Part shown: positions 8,232 through 17,028 of the stretch, in pieces
How positions within the stretch are numbered: position 1 is the stretch's first letter
How the letters are laid out: every line of letters begins with the position of its first letter
NCBI RefSeq assembly: GCF_000376565.1
Contig: NZ_BARG01000034.1
Location: 1 to 64,000, forward strand
DNA: 64,000 nt
Origin: Streptomyces hokutonensis
Lineage (GTDB): Bacteria; Actinomycetota; Actinomycetes; Streptomycetales; Streptomycetaceae
Direction of reading: 5' to 3'
The notes under the pieces: model-generated
The model's database searches: none
The model's input: the letters and a program-made list of their open reading frames with translations, nothing else
What the model was told of the DNA's origin: nothing
Translations under genes and position numbers: made by a program

Positions 8232-8867
8232 GTGACCGAACGCAGCCGTGGACGACCACGGGCCTTCGACCGCGACCGCGCGGTTCTGGACGCCGCCCGC
8301 CTCTTCTGGCGGCGCGGCTACTCCGGTACCTCGACCCGCGCCCTGACCGCGGCCCTCGGGCTCTCCACCTCCAGCCTCTACGCCGCGTTCGGCAGCAAGG
8401 CCGGACTGTTCGAGGAAGCGGTGCGGACCTATGCCGAGCGCTATCGCGAGATCTACCAGCAGGCCGTCGCCGAGAAGGACGTCCGGACCGTCTTCGAACG
8501 CGTCCTCGTCGACTCGGTCCACGAGTTCACCCAGCCCGGTGACACACATCCCGGGTGTCTGATCAGCAGCTCCGTCATGACCGACAGCACGAGCACCCTC
8601 GACACCAGCGCCTACGTCGCCGAACTGCACAGCTCGAACGAGCGGGCCCTCCTTGTACGCATCGAACAAGCGGTCCGGGACGAGCAGCTGGCCGTCGGCA
8701 CCGACGCGGCGGCCTTGACCGGGCTCGTCCAATCCCTCTGGCACGGATTGTCCGTCCGGTCCAACGGCGACACGTCTCGCGAGGATCTGCTCGCGACGGC
8801 GCGACTCGCCCATCAGTTGATCTGCCGGCAACTGGCGCCGGCGGCGGGGTTCTCCGGCCGCCTCTGA
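8232..8867 (+). CDS. TetR-family transcriptional regulator
   Basis: 211 residues from GTG 8232. N-terminal TetR HTH: RGRPRAFDRDRAVLDAARLF..., then TSTRALTAALGLSTSSLYAAF with FGSKAGLFEEAV, the standard recognition-helix region. The C-terminal ligand domain contains PGCLISSS, typical of the TetR_C_33/YcdC-like subgroup. An in-frame ATG exists at 8205, but it lies within the operator palindrome and upstream of the TACAAT -10, and TetR proteins of this type usually begin close to RGRPR. It therefore probably starts at 8232 and autoregulates while repressing the divergent hydrolase. Confidence 0.88.
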   Translation: MTERSRGRPRAFDRDRAVLDAARLFWRRGYSGTSTRALTAALGLSTSSLYAAFGSKAGLFEEAVRTYAERYREIYQQAVAEKDVRTVFERVLVDSVHEFTQPGDTHPGCLISSSVMTDSTSTLDTSAYVAELHSSNERALLVRIEQAVRDEQLAVGTDAAALTGLVQSLWHGLSVRSNGDTSREDLLATARLAHQLICRQLAPAAGFSGRL

Positions 8868-8990
8868 GCCTGTTCCGGCATCGCCGCAGGTGACAGTGGT
8901 AACGGTGCTCATTGCAGTCTTTGGAGAAACCCTCCGCGGCGCGGTTGACTTGCCCTCCGCCGACGCAATACCGCGACCCTGGGAGCTCCC

Positions 8991-10022
8991 GTGTCCGACC
9001 ATCACGACCACGAGCACGGCGGCCACGACCACGACAGCGGCGGCGGTCACTCCGGCCACTCCCACGGGGTGTCCGCGGACGCCGACCGGCGCTGGCTGAC
9101 GATCGCCCTGGTGCTGATCAGCGTGTTCATGCTGGCCGAGGTCGTGGTCGGGGTCGCGGCCAACTCGCTGGCGCTGATCTCGGACGCCGCGCACATGCTC
9201 ACCGACGTCGCCTCCATCGTGCTGGCGCTGATCGCGATGCGACTGGCGGCCCGCCCCGCGAAGGGGCACTTCACCTACGGCCTCAAGCGCGTGGAGATCC
9301 TGTCCGCGCAGGCCAACGGCCTGACCCTGCTGCTGCTTTCGATCTGGCTGGCCTACGAGGCGGTACGTCGGCTCGTCTCACCGCCGGAGGTCACCGGCGG
9401 CCTGGTCCTCGTCACCGCCCTGATCGGAGTGGTGGTCAACCTGGTGGCCACCTGGTGCATCTCCAGGGCCAACCGCACCTCGCTGAACGTCGAGGGCACC
9501 TACCAGCACATCCTCACCGACCTGTTCGGCTTCATCGCCACCGCCGTCGCCGGAGCCGTCGTCCTCACCACAGGCTTCGCCCGCGCGGACGCGATCGCCT
9601 CCCTGCTCGTGGTCGTCCTGATGCTCAAGGCCGGCTACGGCCTGGTCCGCGACTCCGGACGAATCTTCCTCGAGGCCGCGCCCGCCGGGATCGACCCGGA
9701 CGTCCTCGGGGACCGCCTGGCCGCACAGGACACCGTGGTCGAGGTGCACGACCTGCACGTCTGGACGATCACCTCCGGCCAGAGCGCCCTGTCCGCCCAC
9801 GTCCTGGTCGAGCCGGGCGGCGACTGCCACGCCGTGCGCCGCGGCCTGCAGAAGATGCTCCTGGACGAGTACCGCATCGGCCACGCCACGCTGCAGGTCG
9901 ACCACCTGGGCGAGGACACGCCCGACCTTCTCCAGATCACCAGCGCCACCGCCGACGACCGGGACGCGCACTGCGACGACGCCCACGGCCCCGTCCACCG
10001 CCCCGGCCCCCACGACCACTGA
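8991..10022 (+). CDS. Cation diffusion facilitator (Zn/Co/Cd-type efflux)
   Basis: 343 residues, GTG start. The N-terminus (1-26) is extremely His/Asp-rich, as in CzcD/ZitB-type CDF transporters, and the C-terminus again ends in a His/Asp cluster. Six membrane helices; metal-site motifs SDAAHMLTD (helix 2) and HILTDLFG (helix 5) carry the paired His/Asp of the CDF transport site. The C-terminal cytoplasmic domain (about 235-320; HDLHVWTITSGQSALSAHV) is the usual CDF dimerisation domain. Proton-driven export of Zn, Co or Cd is expected. It is followed by an ArsR repressor and a second CDF gene. Confidence 0.92.
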   Translation: MSDHHDHEHGGHDHDSGGGHSGHSHGVSADADRRWLTIALVLISVFMLAEVVVGVAANSLALISDAAHMLTDVASIVLALIAMRLAARPAKGHFTYGLKRVEILSAQANGLTLLLLSIWLAYEAVRRLVSPPEVTGGLVLVTALIGVVVNLVATWCISRANRTSLNVEGTYQHILTDLFGFIATAVAGAVVLTTGFARADAIASLLVVVLMLKAGYGLVRDSGRIFLEAAPAGIDPDVLGDRLAAQDTVVEVHDLHVWTITSGQSALSAHVLVEPGGDCHAVRRGLQKMLLDEYRIGHATLQVDHLGEDTPDLLQITSATADDRDAHCDDAHGPVHRPGPHDH

Positions 10023-10044
10023 GCCACCGACGGCCCACCCGCCA

Positions 10045-10078
10045 GTACAGGATTTCCTGAATTCAGGATTTCCTGTAC
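10045..10078. promoter_or_regulatory. Operator-like repeat before the ArsR gene
   Basis: The 12-mer CAGGATTTCCTG occurs twice (10048-10059, 10064-10075), separated by AATT. The whole 34 bp is an imperfect palindrome with outer arms GTACAGGA/TCCTGTAC and a centre CCTGAATTCAGG. It lies 10 nt upstream of the GTG of the ArsR gene, the expected place for metal-responsive autoregulation. Confidence 0.7.
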
Positions 10079-10087
10079 CGTCATCGT

Positions 10088-10423
10088 GTGCTGACTCTCG
10101 CCTCCGAGGTCGAGGTCCTGGCCCGTTTCGGCCGTGCCCTCGCCGACCCGATCCGCTGCCGTCTGCTGCTCGCCCTGCGCGAGGCCCCGGCCCACCCCTC
10201 CGATCTGGCCGAGGAGTTGGGCATCTCGCGGACCCGGCTCTCCAACCACCTGGCGTGTCTGCGCGACTGCGGTCTCGTCGTCGCCGTGCCGGTCGGCCGC
10301 CGTACCCGCTACGAGCTCGCCGATCCCCGCCTCGGCCACGCACTGCAGGACCTGCGCACGGCGGTGCTGGCGGTGGAGAGCGACCGCACCTGCCCGGACG
10401 CCGACGCGAAGGGCTGCTGCTGA
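10088..10423 (+). CDS. ArsR/SmtB-family metal-sensing repressor
   Basis: 111 residues, GTG start. Winged helix: ARFGRALADPIRCRLLLAL, then DLAEELGISRTRLSNHLACL (recognition helix) and the wing GLVVAVPVGRRTRYEL. C102, H/C-type ligands near the C-terminus (TCPDADAKGCC) and C-containing helix LACLRDC resemble CmtR-like Cd/Pb sensors. That metal call is tentative. It sits between two CDF transporters and its stop overlaps the next start (ATGA), so it is the repressor of this efflux locus. Confidence 0.9.
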   Translation: MLTLASEVEVLARFGRALADPIRCRLLLALREAPAHPSDLAEELGISRTRLSNHLACLRDCGLVVAVPVGRRTRYELADPRLGHALQDLRTAVLAVESDRTCPDADAKGCC

Positions 10424-11145
10424 TGAGCGCCGGGACACCCCTGGCCCCGCCGGGCCCGTCCCCGGTCCGCCGCGACGAACTCGCCCGCCGCATACGGCTG
10501 TTGGTGGGCGCGACCATCGCCTACAACGTCGTCGAGGCCGTCGTGGCCCTGACCGCCGGGACCGCCGCCTCGTCCAGCGCGCTCATCGGCTTCGGCCTCG
10601 ACTCGGTGGTGGAGGTGTCCTCGGCGGCGGCGGTCGCCTGGCAGTTCTCCGCGGCCGACCACGCGGTGCGCGAGGCCAGGGAGGCGCGGGCACTGCGGAT
10701 CATCGCCCTCTCGTTCTTCGCCCTGGCGGTCTACGTCGCTGTGGAGTCGGTGCGTGCCTTTGCCGGGGTCGGCGAGGCGGACCGTTCGTACGTCGGTATC
10801 GTCCTGGCCGCGGTGTCGCTCGCAGTGATGCCGTTCCTGTCCGCCGCCCAGCGCCGGGCCGGGCGCGAACTGGGTTCGGCCTCGGCGGTCGCCGACTCCA
10901 AGCAGACCCTGTTGTGCACCTACCTGTCGGCGGTGCTGCTGGCCGGCCTGATCGCCAACGCCGTCCTCGGCTGGTCCTGGGCCGACCCGGCCGCCGCCCT
11001 GGTGATCGCGGCCGTAGCGGTCAAAGAAGGCCGCGACGCCTGGCAGGGCAAGGGGTGCTGCGCTCCAACCACCGCCGCCGTACTGCCCGTTGAGGCCTCG
11101 GCGGACCCGTGCGGCTGCCGGCCGGGCTGCGCGTGCTGTGCGTGA
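10423..11145 (+). CDS. Second CDF-type cation transporter with Cys-rich tail
   Basis: 240 residues; ATG overlaps the ArsR stop. Five to six membrane helices. Acidic transport-site candidates are GFGLDSVVEV (about 55-64) and VADSKQT (about 156-162). It lacks the CDF cytoplasmic dimer domain and instead ends with Cys clusters (KGCCAPTT, then CGCRPGCACC), a probable metal-binding tail. It belongs to the short cation-transporter group often found next to ArsR/CmtR genes in actinobacteria. Metal unknown; Cd, Pb or Zn are likely. Confidence 0.82.
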   Translation: MSAGTPLAPPGPSPVRRDELARRIRLLVGATIAYNVVEAVVALTAGTAASSSALIGFGLDSVVEVSSAAAVAWQFSAADHAVREAREARALRIIALSFFALAVYVAVESVRAFAGVGEADRSYVGIVLAAVSLAVMPFLSAAQRRAGRELGSASAVADSKQTLLCTYLSAVLLAGLIANAVLGWSWADPAAALVIAAVAVKEGRDAWQGKGCCAPTTAAVLPVEASADPCGCRPGCACCA

Positions 11146-11218
11146 CCGGGACCCGGCGGCGGACCACGGCCCGACGCGGTCGAGGGCTCGTACGGATCAA
11201 AATGGCATCCTGGCCCGC

Positions 11219-12166
11219 ATGGCCGAACCGATCGACGCTCCGCTCGCCGATGCCCAACTGACCGCCTTCGTCCAGGCTGTTCGGGAGGACCCCGGGCCCC
11301 CCGCCCGGGCCGTGGGCGCGGTGGAGCTGCGTCGCGCGCAGCGACTCCGTGCCGAAGTCCGGCCTCCGGGGCCCGAGATGGCGCACGTCGAGGATCTGAC
11401 GGTCGGGTCGGCCGGCGTGGGGGCCCGCCTCTACCGGCCTTCGACGGGAGACGGGCCGCTCGTGGTGTTCCTTCACGGCGGAATGTGGACGATCGGCGAT
11501 CTGGAGTCGCACGACCGGGCATGCCGACGACTGGCGCACGGGTCCCGGACGGCTGTGCTGAGCGTCGACTTCCGGCGGGCTCCGGAGCACCCGTGGCCGG
11601 CCGCCGTGGACGACAGCGTGGATGCGATCCGTTGGGCGGCGGCCGGCAGGGTTGCCGGGACTGCGGGCCCGATCGTCGTCATGGGCGACAGTTCCGGCGG
11701 GAACCTCGCCGCGCTCGCCTGTCTGCGTCTGCGCGACGAGGGCGGACCGCCGCCTGCCGCCCAGGTCCTGCTGTACCCCAACACCGATCTGACGCTCTCG
11801 TGTCCCAGCACGCGGTCGAAGGCCACGGACTGGGGCCTGACGACCGACGACGTCGCGTGGGGTGCCGAGCAGTGGGTCCCCGACCCGTCGCGGCGCGCCG
11901 ATCCCGAGGTCAGCCCGCTGCACGCCGTCGACCTCGGCGGGCTGCCGCCCGCCGTTGTCGTCACCGCCGAGCACGATCCACTGCGGGACGAGGGCGACGC
12001 CTATGCCGCTCGGCTGGCCGCCGCGGACGTTCCCGTCAGACACCGGTGCGAGGCCGGGATGGTCCACGGATTCCTCACCCTCGACACCCTTTCACCGGCC
12101 GCCGCGGCAGCGGGAGAGCGGGTCTTCGCCGACGTCACCGACATGCTCGGCCGTCACGTCCGCTGA
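11219..12166 (+). CDS. HSL-family (class IV) esterase/lipase
   Basis: 315 residues from ATG 11219. Hormone-sensitive-lipase-type alpha/beta hydrolase: oxyanion motif HGGM (86-89), where HGGG is usual, nucleophile GDSSGG (Ser158), acid AEHDPLRDEGD and catalytic His in GMVHGF. No signal peptide; cytoplasmic. Expected to hydrolyse short acyl esters. An upstream in-frame start at 11090 exists, but its Arg-rich extension is out of character for the family. It converges with the regulator at 12189 with a 22-nt gap. Confidence 0.88.
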   Translation: MAEPIDAPLADAQLTAFVQAVREDPGPPARAVGAVELRRAQRLRAEVRPPGPEMAHVEDLTVGSAGVGARLYRPSTGDGPLVVFLHGGMWTIGDLESHDRACRRLAHGSRTAVLSVDFRRAPEHPWPAAVDDSVDAIRWAAAGRVAGTAGPIVVMGDSSGGNLAALACLRLRDEGGPPPAAQVLLYPNTDLTLSCPSTRSKATDWGLTTDDVAWGAEQWVPDPSRRADPEVSPLHAVDLGGLPPAVVVTAEHDPLRDEGDAYAARLAAADVPVRHRCEAGMVHGFLTLDTLSPAAAAAGERVFADVTDMLGRHVR

Positions 12167-12188
12167 CGCCTCGTCGAGCAGTGGCCGC

Positions 12189-12944
12189 CTATCCGCGATC
12201 CGCACCGACTTCGGTGGTGTCACTCGTGTCGTCCCGGGTTTCGGGTTTTGTGTAGAGGACCTCGCGGACCTGTTCCGCCGCGCGGAGGATGCTCTCGCTG
12301 ATGAAGTCGCTGAAGCGGGCGATGTTCTCCAGGCGGGCGGCGGCCGGGCTCTCGCGGCCCAGGACACCGACACCCTGCCGTGCGATGTCGGCGACCTGGG
12401 CGATGCCACGTGCGCTGGCGATCGTCGACCGGTACCAGACGCCGTCGTCGACGTAGTAGCGCTCGCGCCGGCGTTCGTCCCGTGACCGGCTGACGAGGCC
12501 CTGCTCCTCGAGGAACGCGATCGCCTTGGAGACGGAGGCCGCGCTGACCCCCAGACGCCGGACGAGTTCGGACGCCGTGAGGCTTCCGGCGTCGGCGATG
12601 AAGAGGCAGGTCAGCACCCGGGCCGTCATCCTGGGCAGGCCCTGTTGCATCAGGAGGGTGGTGAACGCCTCCTCGTACTCGCGCACCGCCTCGTCGTCGC
12701 GCCCCCGCACCGGCACCCCTTGCCCCGGGGGCGGGGTGTGCTTGCGCCGGTGGGCGCGGCGCTCGGTGGCGCGGTGGGCCAGGTCGGCGCGGTAGGTGGT
12801 GGGGCCGCCGTTGCGCATCACCTCACGGGTGATCGTCGAGGTCGGGCGGTCGAGGCGGCGGGCGATCTCGGCGTACGGGAGGCTGTCGGCCAGTCCCAGC
12901 GCGATCTGCTGACGTTCCTGCTGGGTGAGCCTGCCTCCCGGCAT
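12189..12944 (-). CDS. HTH_38 + MarR fusion regulator
   Basis: 251 residues with two DNA-binding units. Residues 5-50 (LTQQERQQIALGLADSLPYA, then EIARRLDRPTSTITREV) match the IS30-type HTH_38; no transposase DDE domain follows. Residues about 110-165 (ELVRRLGVSAASVSKAIAFL, EEQGLVSRSRDERRRERYY) are a MarR/GbsR-like winged helix. This domain order is recurrent in streptomycetes. It is divergent from the DUF4097 operon and probably represses it through the TTGCA elements between the genes. Confidence 0.82.
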   Translation of the reverse strand: MPGGRLTQQERQQIALGLADSLPYAEIARRLDRPTSTITREVMRNGGPTTYRADLAHRATERRAHRRKHTPPPGQGVPVRGRDDEAVREYEEAFTTLLMQQGLPRMTARVLTCLFIADAGSLTASELVRRLGVSAASVSKAIAFLEEQGLVSRSRDERRRERYYVDDGVWYRSTIASARGIAQVADIARQGVGVLGRESPAAARLENIARFSDFISESILRAAEQVREVLYTKPETRDDTSDTTEVGADRG

Positions 12945-13004
12945 CGCGGTCTCCTCGGTGGTTCTTCGTGGCGGTCCCTGGTCGCCTCACCATAGCGTTC
13001 AGCC

Positions 13005-13066
13005 TTCATCCATTGCAATGAATGAGCCGCCCCCCGTTGCATTATCCCCAAGCCCGTTGCAACGAT
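13005..13066. promoter_or_regulatory. Clustered TTGCA palindromes
   Basis: The gap between the regulator and the DUF4097 gene has CATTGCAATG (13011-13020), GTTGCAT (13036-13042) and CGTTGCAACG (13055-13064). Two are perfect palindromes around TTGCAA. They lie between divergent promoters, so they are candidate binding sites of the fusion regulator. Confidence 0.5.
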
Positions 13067-13184
13067 ATATAGGCTTTGAACTGCGACGATAAAGATCTTG
13101 CGCAACAAGTTCGTTGTCGAATCACGAAAGGCAACGTAGCGTTTCCGGTGTCAGAAAACGACGAACCGACACCCGGAGAACACC

Positions 13185-13850
13185 ATGCAGAAGTTCGACA
13201 CCTCCACCCCGATCTCCGTCGTCCTGGACATCCCGGCCGGACGCGTCCAGTTCATCGCCGCCGACCGGGCCGACGCCACCGTCGAGGTCCTGCCCGCCGA
13301 CCCGGCCAAGAGCCGCGACGCCAAGACCGCCGAGCGGACGGAGGTCGCCTACGCCGACGGGGTCCTGCGCATCACGACCCAGGCCCCGGACAGCCGGCTC
13401 TTCGGCCCCTCCGGATCCCTGGAGGTCACGGTCCAGCTGCCCGCCGGCTCCCGTGTCGAGGCCACGGCCGCCGGTGCCGAGCTCCGTGGCGTCGGACGTC
13501 TCGGTGACGTCGTCTTCGAGGGCGCGTACCGCCGGATCAGGATCGACGAGGCCGCGAGCGTCCGGCTCACCGCGGTCGACGGCGATGTCGAGGTCGGCCG
13601 GCTGGGCGGTCCCGCCGAGATCAGCACCGCGCGGGGTGACATCCGGATCGCCGAGGCCGTGCGCGGCACGGTCGTGCTCCGCACCCAGTCCGGTGACATC
13701 TCGGTCGGCGCCGCCACCGGCGTCTCGGCCGCCCTGGAGGCCGACACCGGCTACGGCCGTGTCAGCAACTCCCTCAAGAACGACGGCACCACCGCACTCG
13801 ACATCCGCGCCACCACCTCTCGCGGCGACATCACCGCCCGCAGCCTCTGA
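13185..13850 (+). CDS. DUF4097-family beta-repeat protein
   Basis: 221 residues with no signal or membrane helix. The sequence is a ladder of short beta-strand repeats (VRLTAVDGDVEVGRL, AEISTARGDIRIAEA, VVLRTQSGDISVGAA, LDIRATTSRGDITARSL), the hallmark of DUF4097/putative adhesin proteins that form beta-solenoids. Such proteins often sit beside regulators or hydrolases with unknown cytoplasmic roles. The ATG follows a GGAGAA site. A hydrolase gene follows 60 nt downstream in the same operon. Confidence 0.85.
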   Translation: MQKFDTSTPISVVLDIPAGRVQFIAADRADATVEVLPADPAKSRDAKTAERTEVAYADGVLRITTQAPDSRLFGPSGSLEVTVQLPAGSRVEATAAGAELRGVGRLGDVVFEGAYRRIRIDEAASVRLTAVDGDVEVGRLGGPAEISTARGDIRIAEAVRGTVVLRTQSGDISVGAATGVSAALEADTGYGRVSNSLKNDGTTALDIRATTSRGDITARSL

Positions 13851-13910
13851 ACGAACAGCAGCAGGAAACCGCCGTACCAGAAGCTCCCACGCGACCAGGA
13901 GGAACAGAAC

Positions 13911-14729
13911 ATGACGAAGAACAGCACTTCCTCGGCCGGTTCGAAGTGGACCGGCATGGTGCCGGTCGACGACACGGCCCTGGCCGTCACCGACACCGAC
14001 GGTCCCGGAATCCCGGTGGTCTATCTCAACGGCCAGTTCGCCACCCAGGGGTACTGGGGGCGGGTCATCGCCGAACTGGGCGCGGAATGGCGGCACATCA
14101 CCTACGACGAGCGGGCCCGCGGCAGGAAGTCGAAGCGGTCCGCGGACTACTCCTTCGAGGCCGCCGTCCGTGATGTCGACGCCGTCCTCGCGGCCCGCGG
14201 GGTGGAACGGGCGCTGGTGGTGGGCTGGTCCTACGGGGCGTTCGTCGGGGCGCACTGGGTCGCGCGCAATCCGGAGCGTGCGCTGGGCGCGGTCCTGGTC
14301 GAGGGCGCGCAGCCGCACGACTGGCTAGACGAGGCCATGGAGCAGCGGATCCGGAAGACCTTCCGGCGGCTGAACCTCTTCATGCCGCTGCTGCGCCCCA
14401 CGGGCCTGACCCCGCGGATGAACGCCGAGCAGATGGCGGACAGCAACATCGAGCTCGGCAGGATCGCCCGCGCGCGGGAGTTGGGCCCCGTCCTGGACAG
14501 CATCACCGTCCCCGCGCGGTACGTCGTCGCTTCGGGGGCGTCCCTCGGAAGCAAGGGCGACGAGCAGGAGTTGATCCGCGCCAGCCTGGACGGAGTGGTC
14601 GCCCGCAACGCGAACATCGGGATCAGCGCGAAGGTCGCCAGCAATCACGACGCCATCCTCAAGAAGGACGCCCCGGCCGTCGCCGACGCCGTGCGCGAGG
14701 TGGCCGGCCTCGACCGCGACCGGCGCTGA
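13911..14729 (+). CDS. Alpha/beta hydrolase downstream of DUF4097
   Basis: 272 residues, ATG preceded by AGGAGGAACAG. Alpha/beta-hydrolase with VVYLNGQFATQGYWG in the oxyanion region, nucleophile GWSYGA (Ser about 105) and late His in ASNHDAILKKD (about 245). No export signal. Co-transcribed with the DUF4097 gene and probably controlled by the divergent HTH_38-MarR regulator. Substrate unknown. Confidence 0.82.
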   Translation: MTKNSTSSAGSKWTGMVPVDDTALAVTDTDGPGIPVVYLNGQFATQGYWGRVIAELGAEWRHITYDERARGRKSKRSADYSFEAAVRDVDAVLAARGVERALVVGWSYGAFVGAHWVARNPERALGAVLVEGAQPHDWLDEAMEQRIRKTFRRLNLFMPLLRPTGLTPRMNAEQMADSNIELGRIARARELGPVLDSITVPARYVVASGASLGSKGDEQELIRASLDGVVARNANIGISAKVASNHDAILKKDAPAVADAVREVAGLDRDRR

Positions 14730-14763
14730 AACGCACGGTCTCCACACCGGTCCCGACCCGCCG

Positions 14764-16734
14764 CTACACCTCGATGTGCCAGCCCATGATGACCGTACGG
14801 TCGCGGGGCAGTCCGAAGTGTTCGGCGGCGTCGGCCGTGATGTGGGAGGTGGCGATGAACAGCCGTTTGCGCCAGGGCGCCATCGTCGGTGCCGGGCCGC
14901 GCCGGAGCTCGATCGTCGACAGGAAGTACGACGCCTCGTCGAGCAGCAGCGGGCCCTCCGTGTCGGCCGGGTCGAGCAGCGCCAGTGTGCCGGGGACGTC
15001 CGGGGTCTCCATGTAGCCGAAGCGGGCGGTGACGTGGACGATGCCGTCGTCGGCGTAGCCGAGGCCGTCGACGACGATCCGGCGGTCGGCCGGGACGCGG
15101 GGCACGGGCTCGGTCTCGATGGAGAGGATCACGACCTGTTCGTGCCGCACATGGTTGCGTTCCACGTTGGCCCGCATGGCGAGCGGTGCCGTCTGCTTGC
15201 CCCGGTTGAGGAACACCGCCGTGCCGGGGACCTGGAGCACCGGCCGTTCCCCGCTGCGGAGTTGGTCGACGAACTCGCGCAAGGAGCCCTCGTGTTCGGC
15301 GCGTTCCGCGGTGACGACCTCACGGCCGCGCTGCCAGGTCGTCATGACGGTGAACGCGGTGACGCCGATCAGCAGCGGCAGCCACGCGCCGTGCACGAGC
15401 TTGGTCAGGTTGGCCGCCACGAACAGCAGGTCGACGGAGAGCAGCAGGGTCGCGCCGGTGGCGATCAGCCACACCGGAGTGCCCCATTTCGCGCGGGCGA
15501 CGTAGAAGAACAGCAGGGTGGTGATGGTGATGGTGCCGGTGACCGCCATGCCGAACGCGAAGGCCAGCGCCGCGGAGCTGCGGAACGCGAAGACCAGGGT
15601 GAGGACCGAGACCATCAGCAGCCAGTTGATCCAGGGGACGTAGATCTGCCCGATGGTGGACTCGGAGGTGTGCGCGATCCGCAGCCTCGGCAGATAGCCG
15701 AGCTGGGCCGCCTGCGAGGCGACCGAGTAGGCGCCGGTGATCACCGCCTGGGAGGCGATCACAGTGGCCGCCGTGGCGAGCAGGACCATCGGCCACCGTC
15801 CCCAGTGGGGCACGAGGAGGAAGAACGGGCTGCTGATGTTGGCGGAGTCGTCGAGGATCAGGGCGCCCTGGCCGAAGTAGCTGAGGATGCAGGCGGGGAA
15901 GACGAGGAACAGCCAGCCGCGCGTGATGGCCCGGCGGCCGAAGTGCCCCATGTCCGCGTAGAGCGCCTCCGCGCCGGTGACCGCGAGCACGACCGCGGCG
16001 AGCGCGAAGAAGGCGGTGCCGAAGTGGCCGAAGAGGAAGCCCAGCGCGTAACTCGGCCACAGCGCGCGGAGGATGGCCGGGTGATCGACGATGCCGACGA
16101 CGCCGCACGCGCCGATGGCCGTGAACCAGAGGATCATGATCGGCCCGAACACCCGCCCCACCGCGGCGGTTCCGCGCCGCTGCACCAGGAACAGCACCAC
16201 GATGATCACCGCGGTGATCGGCACGACCGCGTCGTCCAGCGACGGTTCGACGACCTTGAGCCCCTCGACCGCCGACAGCACCGAGATCGCCGGCGTGATC
16301 ATGCTGTCGCCGAAGAACAGCGAAGCGCCGAAGATGCCGAGTCCGGCCAGGATTACGGTAGTTCGCCCGCCGTGCTGCGAACCCCACCGTCGCAGCAGGG
16401 TGATCAGCGCCATGATGCCGCCCTCGCCCTCGTTGTCGGCGCGCATCGCCAGCAGCACATAGGTCACCGTGACGATGACGGTCACCGACCAGAACACCAG
16501 CGACACCACCCCGTACACGTTCTGGGTGCTGACCGGGACCGGGTGCGGGTCGCTCGGGCTGAACACGGTCTGGAGGGTGTAGATCGGGCTGGTCCCGATG
16601 TCCCCGAAGACGACGCCGAGCGCGCCGATCACGACCGCGAGCCGCACCGTGTCCCGCGCGCTCCCGTGCCGGGTCTCCGACGGCCCCGCCGCGGACGCCT
16701 CGCCCGCCTCGACCCCCTGCCGGCCATCGGCCAT
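14764..16734 (-). CDS. kup: Kup-type potassium uptake transporter
   Basis: 656 residues from ATG 16734, which has GAGGAGGAGG in front. Full-length HAK/KUP/KT family: GDIGTSPIYTLQ near the N-terminus, SVLSAVEGLKVVEPSLD, TGAEALYADMGHFG and about 12 membrane helices, followed by a cytoplasmic C-terminal domain (about 460-656). Proton-coupled K+ uptake at the membrane. A 26-residue longer in-frame start exists but has no ribosome site. Single-gene unit by appearance. Confidence 0.95.
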   Translation of the reverse strand: MADGRQGVEAGEASAAGPSETRHGSARDTVRLAVVIGALGVVFGDIGTSPIYTLQTVFSPSDPHPVPVSTQNVYGVVSLVFWSVTVIVTVTYVLLAMRADNEGEGGIMALITLLRRWGSQHGGRTTVILAGLGIFGASLFFGDSMITPAISVLSAVEGLKVVEPSLDDAVVPITAVIIVVLFLVQRRGTAAVGRVFGPIMILWFTAIGACGVVGIVDHPAILRALWPSYALGFLFGHFGTAFFALAAVVLAVTGAEALYADMGHFGRRAITRGWLFLVFPACILSYFGQGALILDDSANISSPFFLLVPHWGRWPMVLLATAATVIASQAVITGAYSVASQAAQLGYLPRLRIAHTSESTIGQIYVPWINWLLMVSVLTLVFAFRSSAALAFAFGMAVTGTITITTLLFFYVARAKWGTPVWLIATGATLLLSVDLLFVAANLTKLVHGAWLPLLIGVTAFTVMTTWQRGREVVTAERAEHEGSLREFVDQLRSGERPVLQVPGTAVFLNRGKQTAPLAMRANVERNHVRHEQVVILSIETEPVPRVPADRRIVVDGLGYADDGIVHVTARFGYMETPDVPGTLALLDPADTEGPLLLDEASYFLSTIELRRGPAPTMAPWRKRLFIATSHITADAAEHFGLPRDRTVIMGWHIEV

Positions 16735-17028
16735 GGTGATCCTCCTCCTCGCGGACCGCGGTGCGGCCGGGGCCAGTGCGTCGGAGCGGACACTACCGAG
16801 GCACCGGCGCAATCACCCGTAGGTGTGGCCTGCTCCGCCTTGCATCGTGTCGGCGCCCGAGGTCGCATCAACGCTGACCGGCAGAGCGGGTGGGGTCTGC
16901 CCGGCCTTGGCCGTCGGGGTCGGGGCGGGGGTGTCTTTCGATCCCCTTCTGGGGACGCGCGGGTGGCTCTACGCTCAAGGGCACGGAGCAGAGGGCGAAG
17001 CCCCTCGTACGGACTGCCGGGGGACTAC
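16735..17028. other. Intergenic region between kup and the membrane operon
   Basis: 294 nt separating divergent genes. No ORF or RNA gene is visible. It must carry both promoters. A GGTCGGGGCGGGG run near 16915-16930 is not a recognisable box. Confidence 0.4.

Noticed and set aside
10048..10075. CRISPR-like direct repeat
   Set aside because: Only two 12-nt copies with a 4-nt gap at a promoter; this is an operator.
12810..12944. IS30 transposase
   Set aside because: Only the HTH_38 domain is present, joined to a MarR domain. No DDE catalytic domain or inverted repeats flank it.
14776..17028. A plus-strand open frame of several hundred codons across from kup
   Set aside because: It is the antisense shadow of the kup gene, with charged, low-complexity translation typical of high-GC reverse frames. 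Only its last part (from 17029) is a gene.
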